DNA of 64,000 nt from positions 124,001-188,000 of the forward strand of contig NZ_BAABJQ010000008.1 in NCBI RefSeq assembly GCF_039543385.1. The letters are read 5' to 3'. Below are positions 34,774 through 43,926 of the stretch, piece after piece. The notes beneath the pieces are model-generated. The model was not told where the DNA came from, did not search any database, and saw only the letters and a list, made by a program, of their open reading frames with translations. Origin of the DNA: Rugosimonospora acidiphila (GTDB lineage Bacteria; Actinomycetota; Actinomycetes; Mycobacteriales; Micromonosporaceae). Within the stretch, counting starts at the first letter, position 1, and each line of letters opens with the position of its first letter. A program made the translations under genes and the position numbers.

Positions 34774-35055
34774 TCAGGCGGGGGTGTCGAAGCCGGGGTA
34801 GGGCAGATTATGGCCGACCCGGAAGTAGACCACGGCGTCGACCCGCACCGAGACGTTGTCGCGGGTGATGCCGTCCTGCCCGGGCACGCTCATGGTGGTG
34901 ATCTGCATGTTCACGCTGCGAAGCCGGTCGACGATGGGCCAGACCAGGGTGAGTCCCGGTCGGCGGATGGCGGGCTGGACGTGCACCGATGCCAGCAGCG
35001 TGATCAGGATGATGATGCCCGCGATGATGACAACGACGATGATGGCGGGGTTCAT
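34774..35055 (-). pseudogene. Truncated slipin/band 7 (SPFH) protein, N-terminal part only
   Basis: 93 codons. A membrane helix (IIVVVIIAGIIILITLLASV) is followed by band 7 core sequence: PGLTLVWPIVDRL, then TMSVPGQDGITRDNVSVRVD and AVVYFRV. Full slipins are about 250 residues or more; here the frame ends GFDTPA-stop right after the first strands, and the usual EYQRGVVFRLGR segment is shortened. It is translationally coupled to the DUF5994 gene (ATGA overlap), so the stub may be expressed. Confidence 0.65.
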
Positions 35056-35588
35056 GATCGTGTTCCTGTCCGGTGGCCGTTGATCCCGCCGCCTTCGGAT
35101 TCCCAGATGTCTTCGGGGCGCGGCAGACTGAAGCGCCGCTGGGGTGAGACGGCGGCCATGATGGCCTCGGCCCGTGTGGTGTTGTCCTTGTCTGCGGCCG
35201 TTGCCATTGCCGCGGCCGCTATTTTGGCGGGTACCCGTGGTGGTATCACGAGCAGGTCGAGACGCTGGTTGGTGTTGGTGGTGGCGATGAGCAGGCACGC
35301 CTCCAGGGTGGTGAACCAGCCGAGCCGTATGGTGCGTCCCGCGACGCCGATGCGACGGGGGTGCTCGCCCCAGGCGGCGGCGTTCAGCATGATCCGGGTG
35401 ACCGGCAGGTGCCGGGCGTCCAGCGCGATGACGAGGTTGGTCAGCTCGGTCACCGTGGTGCGGGAGTACGGCCACCAGGCTCCGTCCAATATCGTGCGGG
35501 CGGTCAGGTCGTCGTGCAGCCGCAGCCGCGGTGTGACCGGGTCCGCGGTGGACATCCAGGTCTTGCGGTCGGCGGTGGAGTGCATCAT
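35052..35588 (-). CDS. DUF5994 family protein
   Basis: 178 residues with the family pattern LRLHDDLTARTILDGAWWPYSR, RIMLNAAAWGEHPRRI and LDLLVIPPRV. Function unknown; the family is frequent in actinobacteria, often in stress-related clusters. The ATG overlaps the stop of the LapA-type gene, and its own stop overlaps the slipin-stub ATG. ATG codons at 35588 and 35585 are adjacent; the first is used. Confidence 0.8.
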   Translation of the reverse strand: MMHSTADRKTWMSTADPVTPRLRLHDDLTARTILDGAWWPYSRTTVTELTNLVIALDARHLPVTRIMLNAAAWGEHPRRIGVAGRTIRLGWFTTLEACLLIATTNTNQRLDLLVIPPRVPAKIAAAAMATAADKDNTTRAEAIMAAVSPQRRFSLPRPEDIWESEGGGINGHRTGTRS

Positions 35589-35971
35589 GAACCGGCCGGC
35601 TCGCGCGTGGTGTTCGCGCTCTTCCGGGCCCGAGTCGCCGTCAGCCGCAGTTGCAGGATGCGGACGGTGGCCGGCAGGGCGACCAGCAGCACGCCGAAGA
35701 CCGTCGCGAGCAGCAGGGCCACGGCCATCGGTAGATGCCCATGCGCCCCCAGCAGGTACACGTCCGAGCGTTGGCCGTTCTGCAGGATGAAGATCAGGAG
35801 GAAGAGGAGTACGAGAGCGAAGGCGACCAGTACGGTCCAGAGTCCGCCGGCCCGGCTGCGTGGCAGCCGGGACGGGAGCGGGACGGTCGGGGTGACCGCG
35901 GCTACCGGTGGCACCTCGTGGTTGAGGTAGGAGGCTCGGCGTTGATCGGTTGGCTGGGTCACGGGGACCAC
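35585..35971 (-). CDS. LapA/DUF1049-type membrane protein
   Basis: 128 residues. Two membrane helices (LWTVLVAFALVLLFLLIFIL and MAVALLLATVFGVLLVALP) frame the signature QNGQRSDVYLLG, as in LapA-family proteins linked to envelope assembly in Gram-negatives; in actinobacteria the role is unknown. A Pro-rich cytoplasmic start and an Arg/Lys-rich end suggest both termini inside. First gene of a three-gene coupled operon. Confidence 0.8.
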   Translation of the reverse strand: MVPVTQPTDQRRASYLNHEVPPVAAVTPTVPLPSRLPRSRAGGLWTVLVAFALVLLFLLIFILQNGQRSDVYLLGAHGHLPMAVALLLATVFGVLLVALPATVRILQLRLTATRARKSANTTREPAGS

Positions 35972-36050
35972 TGCCTTTCTTTGCCGTCACATTCGCGGCG
36001 AAGGGGTCGACACGCGCCGCCGGAGCCGGAGCGATCGAGGTGAAGTCCAA

Positions 36051-36443
36051 TCCGGGGACAGCGCGGTGCGCCTGCCGAAGGTGAGCGGGGCATCCCGGTT
36101 TCGGGGTCGTGGATCCGCCTGATTATCCGGTCCTCGAATAGTCGGGCGCGCCCATCAACGATGGACTATCTAGCCACCGGGGGCTTGGGCGGCATCTTCA
36201 GCCTACTCCGGTCCGTCAGAAACGCCTCGTTCGTGCCCGCGTGGTCTTCGGCGATTCAGCTGCCTGCCTCGTGTGGACGCGATGCCAGGGTGCCGGGCAG
36301 CGACAAGACGGCCTTGTCGGGTGCGAGCGCTGAGGTGGCGGTGGCCACGGGAGGCGGGTACGTTTGGGGTGATATCGATACAGGTTGGTGGATGCTCTAG
36401 TCCCCGGTGGTGCACCTTCCGTGAATGATCGGAAGGAAAGACC
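36051..36443. other. Spacer and leader of the desaturase gene
   Basis: About 390 bp without a convincing gene. GGAAGGAAAG at 36430-36439 is a strong ribosome site for the desaturase ATG at 36444. No terminator-like hairpin is obvious. Confidence 0.5.
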
Positions 36444-37508
36444 ATGGCAATAGTTGATTCGGTCATGGGCAGCCGAGCCGGCGTGGAATCTGGCAGTGGC
36501 TACGCGCAGTTGTCGGCGCGGGTCAAGGAGGCCGGCCTGCTGGACAGGCGGTCCGGCTACTACACCGTCAAGATCGCCGGGACCCTGTTGGCGTTTGTCG
36601 GTGGTTGGGTGGCGTTCGCGCTGATCGGCTCGTCGTGGTGGCAGTTGGGTACCGCGGCGGTTATGGCGGCGCTGTCCACTCAGGTCGCGTTCCTCGGCCA
36701 CGACGCCGGCCATAAACAGATCTTCCGGACCCGGCGGGCCAATTACCTGCTCGGCCTCGCGTTGGGCAACCTGGGTGTCGGGCTGAGCTACGGATGGTGG
36801 ATCGACAAGCACAGCCGCCACCATGCTCACCCTAACGAGGTCGGCAAGGATCCCGACGTCAATTCCGGTGTGCTGGTCTTCACCGAGCGGCAGGCCCAAC
36901 TGCGCGGTGCGGCGGGCCGGCGGTGGAGCCGGCTACAGGCATACCTGTTCTTCCCGCTGTTGCTGCTGGAAGCGATGAACCTGCACGTGTCCAGCGTGCG
37001 AGCCCTGGCCGGCTCTACGGTGAAGTCCCGCGCCTACCGGACACTGGAGATCGCGCTGTTCACCGTGCACGTCGTCGGCTACCTGACCATCGTGTTCCTG
37101 GTGCTGCCACCCTGGCAGGGGATCGCGTTCATCGCCGTGCACCAGGCGCTGTTCGGTGTCTACATGGGTTGCTCATTCGCGCCGAACCACAAGGGCATGC
37201 CGGCGCCGACCGACGGCGACGACCTGGATTACCTACGTCGACAGGTACTCACTTCTCGTAACGTGCGCGGCGGCCGGCTAGTGGACTTCCTGCTCGGTGG
37301 GTTGAACTACCAGATCGAACACCACCTGTTCCCCAGCATGCCCCGGCCCAATTTGCGCCGCGCGCAACGGGTGATCCGTCAGTTCTGCGCCGAACAGCGC
37401 GTCAGCTACGCGGAAACCGGCCTGTTCGCCTCCTACGGTCAGGTGCTACGTCACCTGCACGAGGTAGGGCGTTCGGACTTGGCGGCAACACCTGTCACCC
37501 AGGCTTGA
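36444..37508 (+). CDS. Membrane fatty acid desaturase (delta-6/linoleoyl-CoA type)
   Basis: 354 residues. The three His boxes of membrane di-iron desaturases are present: HDAGH at 86-90, HSRHH at 123-127 and QIEHH at 290-294, the last with the Gln typical of front-end desaturases. Four hydrophobic helices in two pairs. No cytochrome b5 domain is fused, so an external ferredoxin-type donor is needed. It introduces a double bond into acyl chains and may tune membrane fluidity; neighbours are envelope and stress genes. Confidence 0.9.
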   Translation: MAIVDSVMGSRAGVESGSGYAQLSARVKEAGLLDRRSGYYTVKIAGTLLAFVGGWVAFALIGSSWWQLGTAAVMAALSTQVAFLGHDAGHKQIFRTRRANYLLGLALGNLGVGLSYGWWIDKHSRHHAHPNEVGKDPDVNSGVLVFTERQAQLRGAAGRRWSRLQAYLFFPLLLLEAMNLHVSSVRALAGSTVKSRAYRTLEIALFTVHVVGYLTIVFLVLPPWQGIAFIAVHQALFGVYMGCSFAPNHKGMPAPTDGDDLDYLRRQVLTSRNVRGGRLVDFLLGGLNYQIEHHLFPSMPRPNLRRAQRVIRQFCAEQRVSYAETGLFASYGQVLRHLHEVGRSDLAATPVTQA

Positions 37509-37875
37509 AAAGCATCCGGTTACTCGCCGGACGCTGACCAGGATCATGGAGGCCAGCCACCCCGCTGCGGGTCCTCCCCGCACCCGCGACCCCGCACGCC
37601 AACGCGCTTGTCGGACGTCGGGATCTCGGCGATCGAGACTCTATTGTGACCGCGCTGAAGTTTATCGATTAGCCGGTGAGGGGAAGTTTCCATCCGGATT
37701 GATTCGCCGGGCCGTCACCGGTAGTCGAACGCGCCCGCGCATCGCCGACACTTCCGGGAGCTCTCCTCGGGGCGCCGAGGCCGAGAAGGGCCCCGGCGCT
37801 CTGTGCGCTGACGGCCGCGATGCCGGCCGACGCTCGATCCCCGGTCCGAGACAACGACAGAGACGGGTGGCGCGG
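37509..37875. other. Leader region of the AI-2E transporter gene
   Basis: About 370 bp. The transporter frame stays open here, but the codons are Arg/Pro/Thr-rich and unlike the family, so I read it as untranslated. The A/T-rich patch CTATTGTGACCGCG with AAGTTTATCGATTAG near 37640-37675 may hold the promoter. Confidence 0.4.
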
Positions 37876-39060
37876 ATGGACGCGACGCAGGCAGTGCCGG
37901 GCCAACCGGGCGCGCAGCCCAAGGCGGGGGAGCAGGCCGAGCCCGATTCGCGGGCCGAGATAGTGCAGGCTGCCGAGTTGGAGGCCGCCGAACTGAGGAA
38001 TGACGGGGCGGTTCTCGGGTCCCCGGGGCGGCCAATCAACCGGCGCTCGCCCTTCACGATCGGGCTGTTCGGCGCGGCTGGCGTCGGCGTCGCGTACGTA
38101 CTGGCCCGAATGTTGGTCGACGCGGCGTCGGTGCTCGTGCTGATCGGTCTGGCACTGTTTCTGGCTATCGGCTTGGACCCGGCGGTGCAGTGGTTGATGC
38201 GCCGGGGGCTGCCGAGGTGGGCCGCGGTGGCCGTGGTGGCGTTGGTCAGTGTGGGCGTCGTCGCAGGGTTCCTCGCGGCGGCGATTCCTCCGTTGGCGGC
38301 GCAGGGCACGCAATTCGCCCATGAGCTACCGGGGTACGCCGCTCAGTTGCGCGATCACAGCACCACGCTGGGCCGGTTGGATGCCCGGCTGCATCTGCAG
38401 GACAGGCTGGACAAGGCCGTGTCGTCGTTGAGCGCCGGCGATGTGTTCGGTGGCCTGCTCGGCGCGGGCAAGGTCGTTCTGTCGGCGACCGCGTCGACGC
38501 TGACCGTGCTGGTGCTGACCGTGTACCTGCTCGCTGATCTGCCCCGGATCCGGAGGTTGATCTACCGGTTGATCCCGGCCAGCCGGCGGCCCCGCGCGAT
38601 TCTGCTCGGCGATGAGATGTTCACCCGGGTGGGCGGCTTCGTTCTGGGTAATCTGTTGACCTCGTTGATCGCGGGCGTGGGTACCTTCGTGTGGCTGGTC
38701 GTCTTCCATGTGCCGTACCCGGTGCTGCTGGCCATCGCGGTCGCGTTTCTCGACCTCGTCCCCGTGGTCGGATCGACGGTCGGTGGCATCCTGGTCAGCC
38801 TGATCGCGTTGACCGTCTCGGTGCCGGTCGCGGTGGCGACACTGGCCTTCTACATCGTGTACCGGCTCGCTGAGGATTACCTCATCGTGCCGAAAATCAT
38901 CGGGCGTACCGTACAGGTGTCGGCCACCACGACGATCCTCGCGGTTCTGCTCGGTGGGGCCGTGCTCGGTTTCGTCGGTGCGCTGATCGCTATCCCGGTC
39001 GCCGCCGCGATCGGCATCCTGCTGCGCGAGGTCGCCTTTCCGCGGCTCGACCGCGGCTAG
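37876..39060 (+). CDS. AI-2E family transporter
   Basis: 394 residues, about seven to eight membrane helices. After an acidic, Glu/Gln-rich N-terminus of about 60 residues come the family segments FLAIGLDPAVQWLMRRGLPR, LTVYLLADLPRIRRL, VPYPVLLAIAVAFLDLVPVV and YRLAEDYLIVPKIIGRTV. The family includes TqsA (AI-2 export) and Na+/H+ exchangers, so the substrate is open. ATG 37876 gives a normal length; the frame extends upstream. Confidence 0.87.
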   Translation: MDATQAVPGQPGAQPKAGEQAEPDSRAEIVQAAELEAAELRNDGAVLGSPGRPINRRSPFTIGLFGAAGVGVAYVLARMLVDAASVLVLIGLALFLAIGLDPAVQWLMRRGLPRWAAVAVVALVSVGVVAGFLAAAIPPLAAQGTQFAHELPGYAAQLRDHSTTLGRLDARLHLQDRLDKAVSSLSAGDVFGGLLGAGKVVLSATASTLTVLVLTVYLLADLPRIRRLIYRLIPASRRPRAILLGDEMFTRVGGFVLGNLLTSLIAGVGTFVWLVVFHVPYPVLLAIAVAFLDLVPVVGSTVGGILVSLIALTVSVPVAVATLAFYIVYRLAEDYLIVPKIIGRTVQVSATTTILAVLLGGAVLGFVGALIAIPVAAAIGILLREVAFPRLDRG

Positions 39061-39135
39061 TCCCTCCTCGTTGTGTTCTAGTTTCGGCTCGCGATGCTTC
39101 CACATTGTCGGGTGGTGGGGTAATACTCCTTGGCC

Positions 39136-39294
39136 GTGGGTAGGTATACGGCGTTCCGGTTCACTGTGGACGCGTCGCCGCGGCAGGCGGTGATGCTGGC
39201 GCGGCACGCGGGTGCGGCACGCTTTGCCTACAACCAATGCCTACGCCTTCGAACCCGCCTTGGTGCGATCACCGCGCCGTTGCGGGTCGCGTGA
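39136..39294 (+). pseudogene. N-terminal stub of a TnpB (IS605/IS607 OrfB) gene
   Basis: 52 codons from GTG 39136: GRYTAFRFTVDASPRQ then HAGAARFAYNQCL, the standard N-terminus of IS200/IS605- and IS607-type TnpB nucleases. The remaining roughly 350 codons with the RuvC and zinc domains are absent; the YchJ-like gene follows at once. So this is a scar of a TnpB element, without nuclease function. Confidence 0.75.
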
Positions 39295-39312
39295 ACCGGC
39301 GCGTTGCCCGGG

Positions 39313-39696
39313 ATGCCATCATGGGGTGTGACTCGATGCCCGTGTGGGACCGGCCTCGCCTATGCCGAGTGCTGCGGCCCCTTTCACACCGGTGCCGCCG
39401 CGCCCACCGCTGAGGCGCTGATGCGTTCGCGGTTCAGCGCGTATGCCCGCGGCGATGCCCAATACATCCGACGCACCTGGCATTCACGGTCCCGGCCGAG
39501 GTCACTCGACCTTAATGATGGGATCCGCTGGACACTGCTCGAGGTCGGCCGGACCACCGGCGGAGGTCTGCTCGACGCGGAGGGCACCGTGGAGTTCGCG
39601 GCGCACTACCGCGACGCCGACGGCCGCGGGGTGACGCGCGAGCTCAGCCACTTCACGCGGGAGAGCGGCGAGTGGCGCTACACGGGGCCAGTGTGA
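39313..39696 (+). CDS. YchJ-family protein with SEC-C-like zinc motif
   Basis: 127 residues. The CPCGTGLAYAECCGPFH motif (CxC...CC) at the start is of the SEC-C type, followed by the YchJ NTF2-like domain (AEALMRSRFSAYARGDAQYI, FAAHYRD, ELSHFTRESGEWRY). ATG 39313 is used; GTG 39328, directly before the motif, is an alternative. Function unknown. Full-length compared with small members of the family. Confidence 0.85.
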   Translation: MPSWGVTRCPCGTGLAYAECCGPFHTGAAAPTAEALMRSRFSAYARGDAQYIRRTWHSRSRPRSLDLNDGIRWTLLEVGRTTGGGLLDAEGTVEFAAHYRDADGRGVTRELSHFTRESGEWRYTGPV

Positions 39697-39832
39697 CCCG
39701 GCCGAACGCCCGAAACGCCGCCGCCACGAAGAGTCAGAGGCTGACGACGAGCTCACTCGCGCGCGACGCGGCCACCAGAGCGGTGGGCGCGGAGGCGGTT
39801 GAGCCCCTCGCACAGGCGCCATCACCGGGGCG

Positions 39833-40290
39833 GTGACCAGCACGCCGGCCAGCATCGGATTCGGTACCCAGCAGCGGCCGCACCGGGACGACGCGGTGCG
39901 CAGCTCCGCCGTGAGCCACCACAACGACGGGTCGAGGGACGTCACGCTGAACCTGGCGGTGGTGGCCAGCAACCTGGACGGCACTGCGGCGCCCGCCGGG
40001 CTGTTCACGGTCAGCCCCGCGTCGGTCGTGGTGCCGGCCGGCGGTGACGCGGCGGCCACCGTCACCGTCGATACCCGCGTCGCGGGTCCGGACGGTTACC
40101 TCGCGGCTGGCCGACCGGCATCGCCGGTGGCACGGTGGTACACACGCCGGTGGCGGTGAGCAAGGAGGTCGAGAGCTATGACGTCACCATCACGAAACTG
40201 GGCCGCGACGGCGCCGCGCCGCAGTGCTACGTGACCCCGACTCGGCACCCCGGACGCGGCAGGGCTCCTACCGCTGCTCGTGAAGCGCGC
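39833..40290 (+). pseudogene. C-terminal remnant of a secreted subtilisin-like (S8) protease
   Basis: The first piece reads LNLAVVASNLDGTAAPAGLF then TVSPASVVVPAGGDAAATVT and VAGPDGYLAAG. After a frameshift near 40110 a second piece reads TPVAVSKEVESYDVTITKLG. Together they resemble the beta-sandwich region that follows the catalytic domain in large secreted S8 proteases. The catalytic triad region is missing and the frame ends in Arg-rich codons. No start site or signal peptide is present. Confidence 0.6.
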
Positions 40291-40382
40291 GAAGTAGCAC
40301 GCCGGGCTGTCCGCGCTCACCGGAGCAACATCACGAGAGCGCGGACAGCCCCCGTCTGATACCACATCGCACTCGCCGTTCC

Positions 40383-43300
40383 TTATACAGATCGGGCGTC
40401 GGCGGCCCACTGCGTGGCGCCCCAGCGGTTCGCGATGGTCTCCGCGTAGGCGTAGTGGGCGGCGGCGTCTTCGGGCCGGCCGAGGAATCGGGCGAGGTCG
40501 CCCAGCGTGTGCGCGACAGGTCGCATGGCCAGCGACAGACTGGAGGTGCCCGGCAGTTGGTCGCGTAGCGGCAGCAGCACCTGGTACATGTCCTGGGCCC
40601 CGGGGGTGTCGCCGATCGCGATGAGTGCCATGGCGCGCAGTACCGCGAAGATGGAGATCAGGAAGTCGGGGCGCAGCGGTACCGCCAGTGTGCGCATCCG
40701 CCGCGCCCGGTCCACGTCGCCGGACTCGGCCAACGCGAGGGTCAGCAGGTCGGCGAAGATGGGCCCGTGGCGGTCGAACAGGTTTTCGGCCCGGCCGGCG
40801 TATTCCCCGACCCGGCCCTGCCCGATGCGCAGTGTCGCCTCGGCGAGCAACTGGAACCCTTCGGCGTGTAGCGAACCCTGGCGCACGAGCCGGGTGGTCG
40901 CGTGCTCGTACCGGCGTTCCGCCTCGTGCGGGTCGCCGGCGATGTGTGCGAGCATCGCCTGCGCGTATTCGCCGACGCCCTCGACTTCGGGCATCCGGTA
41001 GGCGCGGGCGAAGTCGAGGCCCTCGGTGACCAGCCGGGACAGGGTGGGCACATCAGCGGCGGCGACGGCACTGAGCGCGGCCGTGAATCCGCCGTAGGCG
41101 CGGTAGGCGGGCCGGTCATGTTCGGTCGCGAGTGCGATCAGCGTCGCGGCCACCCGATCGCGGGGCGGCCAGTTCAGTTCCGCACCGTGTTCGCGGGCCA
41201 GTGCGGTCAGGGCGAGCATGCGCAGGGCGGGGTCGTCGAGTTCGTCGGCCAGCTCGACGGCCTGGGTGGCCGCGGCTCGGCTGCGCGGATCGCCCTGCCC
41301 GGCGAGTTCCGCGGTGAGTGCCTCCAGTAGTCGGCATCGGTCGGCCGGGGTGAGTTCCGAGCGTTGCAGCAGACGGGTCAGCAGGGTGACCACCGGCTGG
41401 TCCACGGTGCCGTAGGGCCGGGTCTGCCAGGGGGTGGGTTCGGTCCACCCAGTGAACGCGGCGACCCGTAGGTCGTCCCGGTCGGCGAGCTCGGCCACGT
41501 CGATCGCGCGGCGCCGGGTGGTGCGGGCGGCGGCGACGGCCCCGGCGCGGATCTGCGCCCGCAGCAGGCGGCCGAGCAGCCCGACCCGCTCGGCGTCACG
41601 GTCGTCGGGGGCCGGTTCGGCGCCATCGCCGGTGGCGGGAATGCGTTCGATGCTCTCCAGCGCGCCGGTGAGCAGATCCGCCGCGGTGTCGTGCGCGTAG
41701 CGGCGTTCGGCGAGCTGGGCGGCGCGTACCGCGTAGTCCAGTGCTCGCGCGGCGGTGGCCGCCGACGCGGCCTGGTGGTAGTGGTAGGCCAGTGCCGACA
41801 CATCGTCGGGACGCAGCCGCTGCAGCGCGGCGCCGAGCCGCTCGTGCGTCCGGGCGCGGCGCAGCCCGCTGAGGTCGGCGACGAGGGCGTCGCGCACCAG
41901 CGCGTGGGCGAACCGGATCTGGCCCGGTGCCGGTTCGGTCAGCAGTTCGGCGATGATGCCGGCGTCGAGCGCGTCCAGTACCCCCGCCTCGTCGGTGTCG
42001 GCGGCGTCGATCAGCACGTCGACGTCGGTTTCCCGCCCGGCGACAGCGGCCAGCCGGAGCACCACGATGACCGACTGCGGCAGCCGGTTCAGCCGCCGGC
42101 GCAGCACGTCACGTACCCCCTCGGGGACCTTCTCCAACGCGATGAGGGCGCCTTCGCTGTCCAGGAGGCGGGCGGTTTCCTTGACGTAGAAAGGGTTTCC
42201 GCCGGTCCGTTCGGCCAGTGCCGCCGTGGTCGCGGCGTCGACGGGTAGGTGGCTGAGCGCGGTGATGAGCGCGCCGACGGCGGTGGCGGGCAGCCCGGTC
42301 AGCGGCAGCCGCAACGGGCCGCGTGGGGCCAGCACGGCGAGGCTGGCGGCCAGCTCGGGGGAGACCTCGGCGGCGCGGTACCCGACCAGCAGAAGGATGG
42401 GCGCGTCCGTCAGCTCGGTACCCACGGTGGCCAGCAGGGCAAGGGTTTCCCCGTCCGCCCAGTGCACGTCGTCCAGAACGATCGCCAGACGCCGCTGTCG
42501 GGTTGCCTCGCGCAGCCAGGCCACCACGGCGCGGTGCAGCCGGAACCGGCCGGCCGCCGCGTCGATGCCCGCCCGTTCGCCACCGGAGGCCGGTGACCCG
42601 AGCAGCTCGGCCACCTCCGCCGGCGGTGCCGATACCGTGGCCAGCGCCCGCAGCGCCAATACCCACGGCCAGGCCGGCGGCGCGCCCGAGGTGTCCTCCT
42701 GGCAGTGGCCGTCGATGGACAGCCAACCCTGGTCCGTCAGCTCTTGCCGCAACCGCCCGAGCAGCGTGGATTTCCCGACCCCCGGTTCGCCACTGACCAG
42801 CGCGATGCGTGAACCGTGCCCGGCGGCCACCTCGGCGGCGGCGTCGCGCAGCCGGGCCAGCTCGTCTACCCGGCCGACGAACGGTTCAGCGGCCGGGCGC
42901 TTGGGCGACGGCCCGACCACTTCGCGCGACGGTGACTCTTCCGGGCGATGCGACGGTGACCCTTCCGGGCCGGGCTTCGGTGCCGGAGGACGGCGCGAGC
43001 GCGACCCCGGCGGCGGGCCGGTCTCGGCGGGCTGCCGGATCGCTTCATACAGCACCTCACGGTGCTGCCGCAGGATGGCCTCCTCCAAGGCGGTCAAGTC
43101 CGGGCCTGGGTCGAGGCCGAGTTCGTCGGCCAGGCCACGGCGGGCGCGGCTCAGCGCGTCGAGGGCGTCGGCCTGTCGGTTGCTTCCCCACAGCGCCAGG
43201 GCCAGCAGTCGCCAACCCTCCTCGCGCAGCGGGTGCCGCCGGGTCAGCGCGTCCGCGGCCGGCACCGCGGCGGCTACCTCGCCCGCCCGCAGGGTCAGGC

Positions 43301-43808
43301 CCACCAACGCCTCCTCGGCCTGCAACCGCAGCTCGTCGAGCCGGGCCACGTCCGCGGCGGCCCACGGTTCGTCGGTGAACTCGCCGAACGCGGCGCCCCG
43401 CCAAAGGGACAAGCCAGCCATAAGCCGGGCACGCGCCCCGGCAACGTCACCGCTGGGAGCGGCCGACCCGGCGACCAAACGTTCGAACCGCCAAGCGTCC
43501 AGCGCGTCGGTCGGCAGCGCGATCGCGTACCCGGGCGGCGCGGTGACCAGGATCCGGGCCGGCGCCCGTGGCGGCCTCCCGGGTTCCAGCAGCCGGCGCA
43601 GATTGGACACGTACGCCTGCAGCGAGGTGATCGCCTGGACCGGCGGCCCGCCGCCCCACAGATCGTCGATCAACCGGTCCACGGAGACCGCCTCACCCCG
43701 TGCGGACACCAGCCGGGCGAGCACCGCCCGCTGACGTGGGCCACCCAACGGGACCACGTCCCCATCCACGTCGGCCTCGACGGGTCCGAGCACCCGAATC
43801 CCCACCAT
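40383..43808 (-). CDS. AfsR/SARP-type regulator with BTAD, AAA and TPR-like regions
   Basis: 1141 residues. The N-terminus has an OmpR-like winged helix (MVGIRVLGPVEADVDGD, VDRLIDDLWGG) and a bacterial transcriptional activator domain to about 250 (LSLWRGAAFGEFTDEPW, RRHPLREEGWRLLALALW). A Pro/Ser/Glu-rich linker leads to an AAA/NB-ARC-like ATPase with Walker A SGEPGVGKST near 340 and FYVKETARLL-type lid sequence; the C-terminal 500 residues are helical TPR-like repeats. Such regulators activate secondary metabolism or stress operons. Divergent from a hemerythrin gene 118 bp away, a possible target. Confidence 0.9.
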   Translation of the reverse strand: MVGIRVLGPVEADVDGDVVPLGGPRQRAVLARLVSARGEAVSVDRLIDDLWGGGPPVQAITSLQAYVSNLRRLLEPGRPPRAPARILVTAPPGYAIALPTDALDAWRFERLVAGSAAPSGDVAGARARLMAGLSLWRGAAFGEFTDEPWAAADVARLDELRLQAEEALVGLTLRAGEVAAAVPAADALTRRHPLREEGWRLLALALWGSNRQADALDALSRARRGLADELGLDPGPDLTALEEAILRQHREVLYEAIRQPAETGPPPGSRSRRPPAPKPGPEGSPSHRPEESPSREVVGPSPKRPAAEPFVGRVDELARLRDAAAEVAAGHGSRIALVSGEPGVGKSTLLGRLRQELTDQGWLSIDGHCQEDTSGAPPAWPWVLALRALATVSAPPAEVAELLGSPASGGERAGIDAAAGRFRLHRAVVAWLREATRQRRLAIVLDDVHWADGETLALLATVGTELTDAPILLLVGYRAAEVSPELAASLAVLAPRGPLRLPLTGLPATAVGALITALSHLPVDAATTAALAERTGGNPFYVKETARLLDSEGALIALEKVPEGVRDVLRRRLNRLPQSVIVVLRLAAVAGRETDVDVLIDAADTDEAGVLDALDAGIIAELLTEPAPGQIRFAHALVRDALVADLSGLRRARTHERLGAALQRLRPDDVSALAYHYHQAASAATAARALDYAVRAAQLAERRYAHDTAADLLTGALESIERIPATGDGAEPAPDDRDAERVGLLGRLLRAQIRAGAVAAARTTRRRAIDVAELADRDDLRVAAFTGWTEPTPWQTRPYGTVDQPVVTLLTRLLQRSELTPADRCRLLEALTAELAGQGDPRSRAAATQAVELADELDDPALRMLALTALAREHGAELNWPPRDRVAATLIALATEHDRPAYRAYGGFTAALSAVAAADVPTLSRLVTEGLDFARAYRMPEVEGVGEYAQAMLAHIAGDPHEAERRYEHATTRLVRQGSLHAEGFQLLAEATLRIGQGRVGEYAGRAENLFDRHGPIFADLLTLALAESGDVDRARRMRTLAVPLRPDFLISIFAVLRAMALIAIGDTPGAQDMYQVLLPLRDQLPGTSSLSLAMRPVAHTLGDLARFLGRPEDAAAHYAYAETIANRWGATQWAADARSV

Positions 43809-43926
43809 GATCTTCCCAGCCTATCCCGGCTCCAAGCCGGCTCCAGGAGGGCTCCAAGCGCCCGGACCGACCCTGGTCCCAGCCCGGCCAACCGGACCGG
43901 ACCGACGTCGAGAAAGGCAGGCCATC

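Noticed and set aside
39060..39300. Complete RNA-guided TnpB system
   Set aside because: Only the N-terminal 52 codons are present; RuvC motifs and the right end are missing.
42226..43734. 502-codon plus-strand frame in the SARP gene
   Set aside because: Ser/Arg/Ala-rich antisense frame of the 1141-residue regulator.
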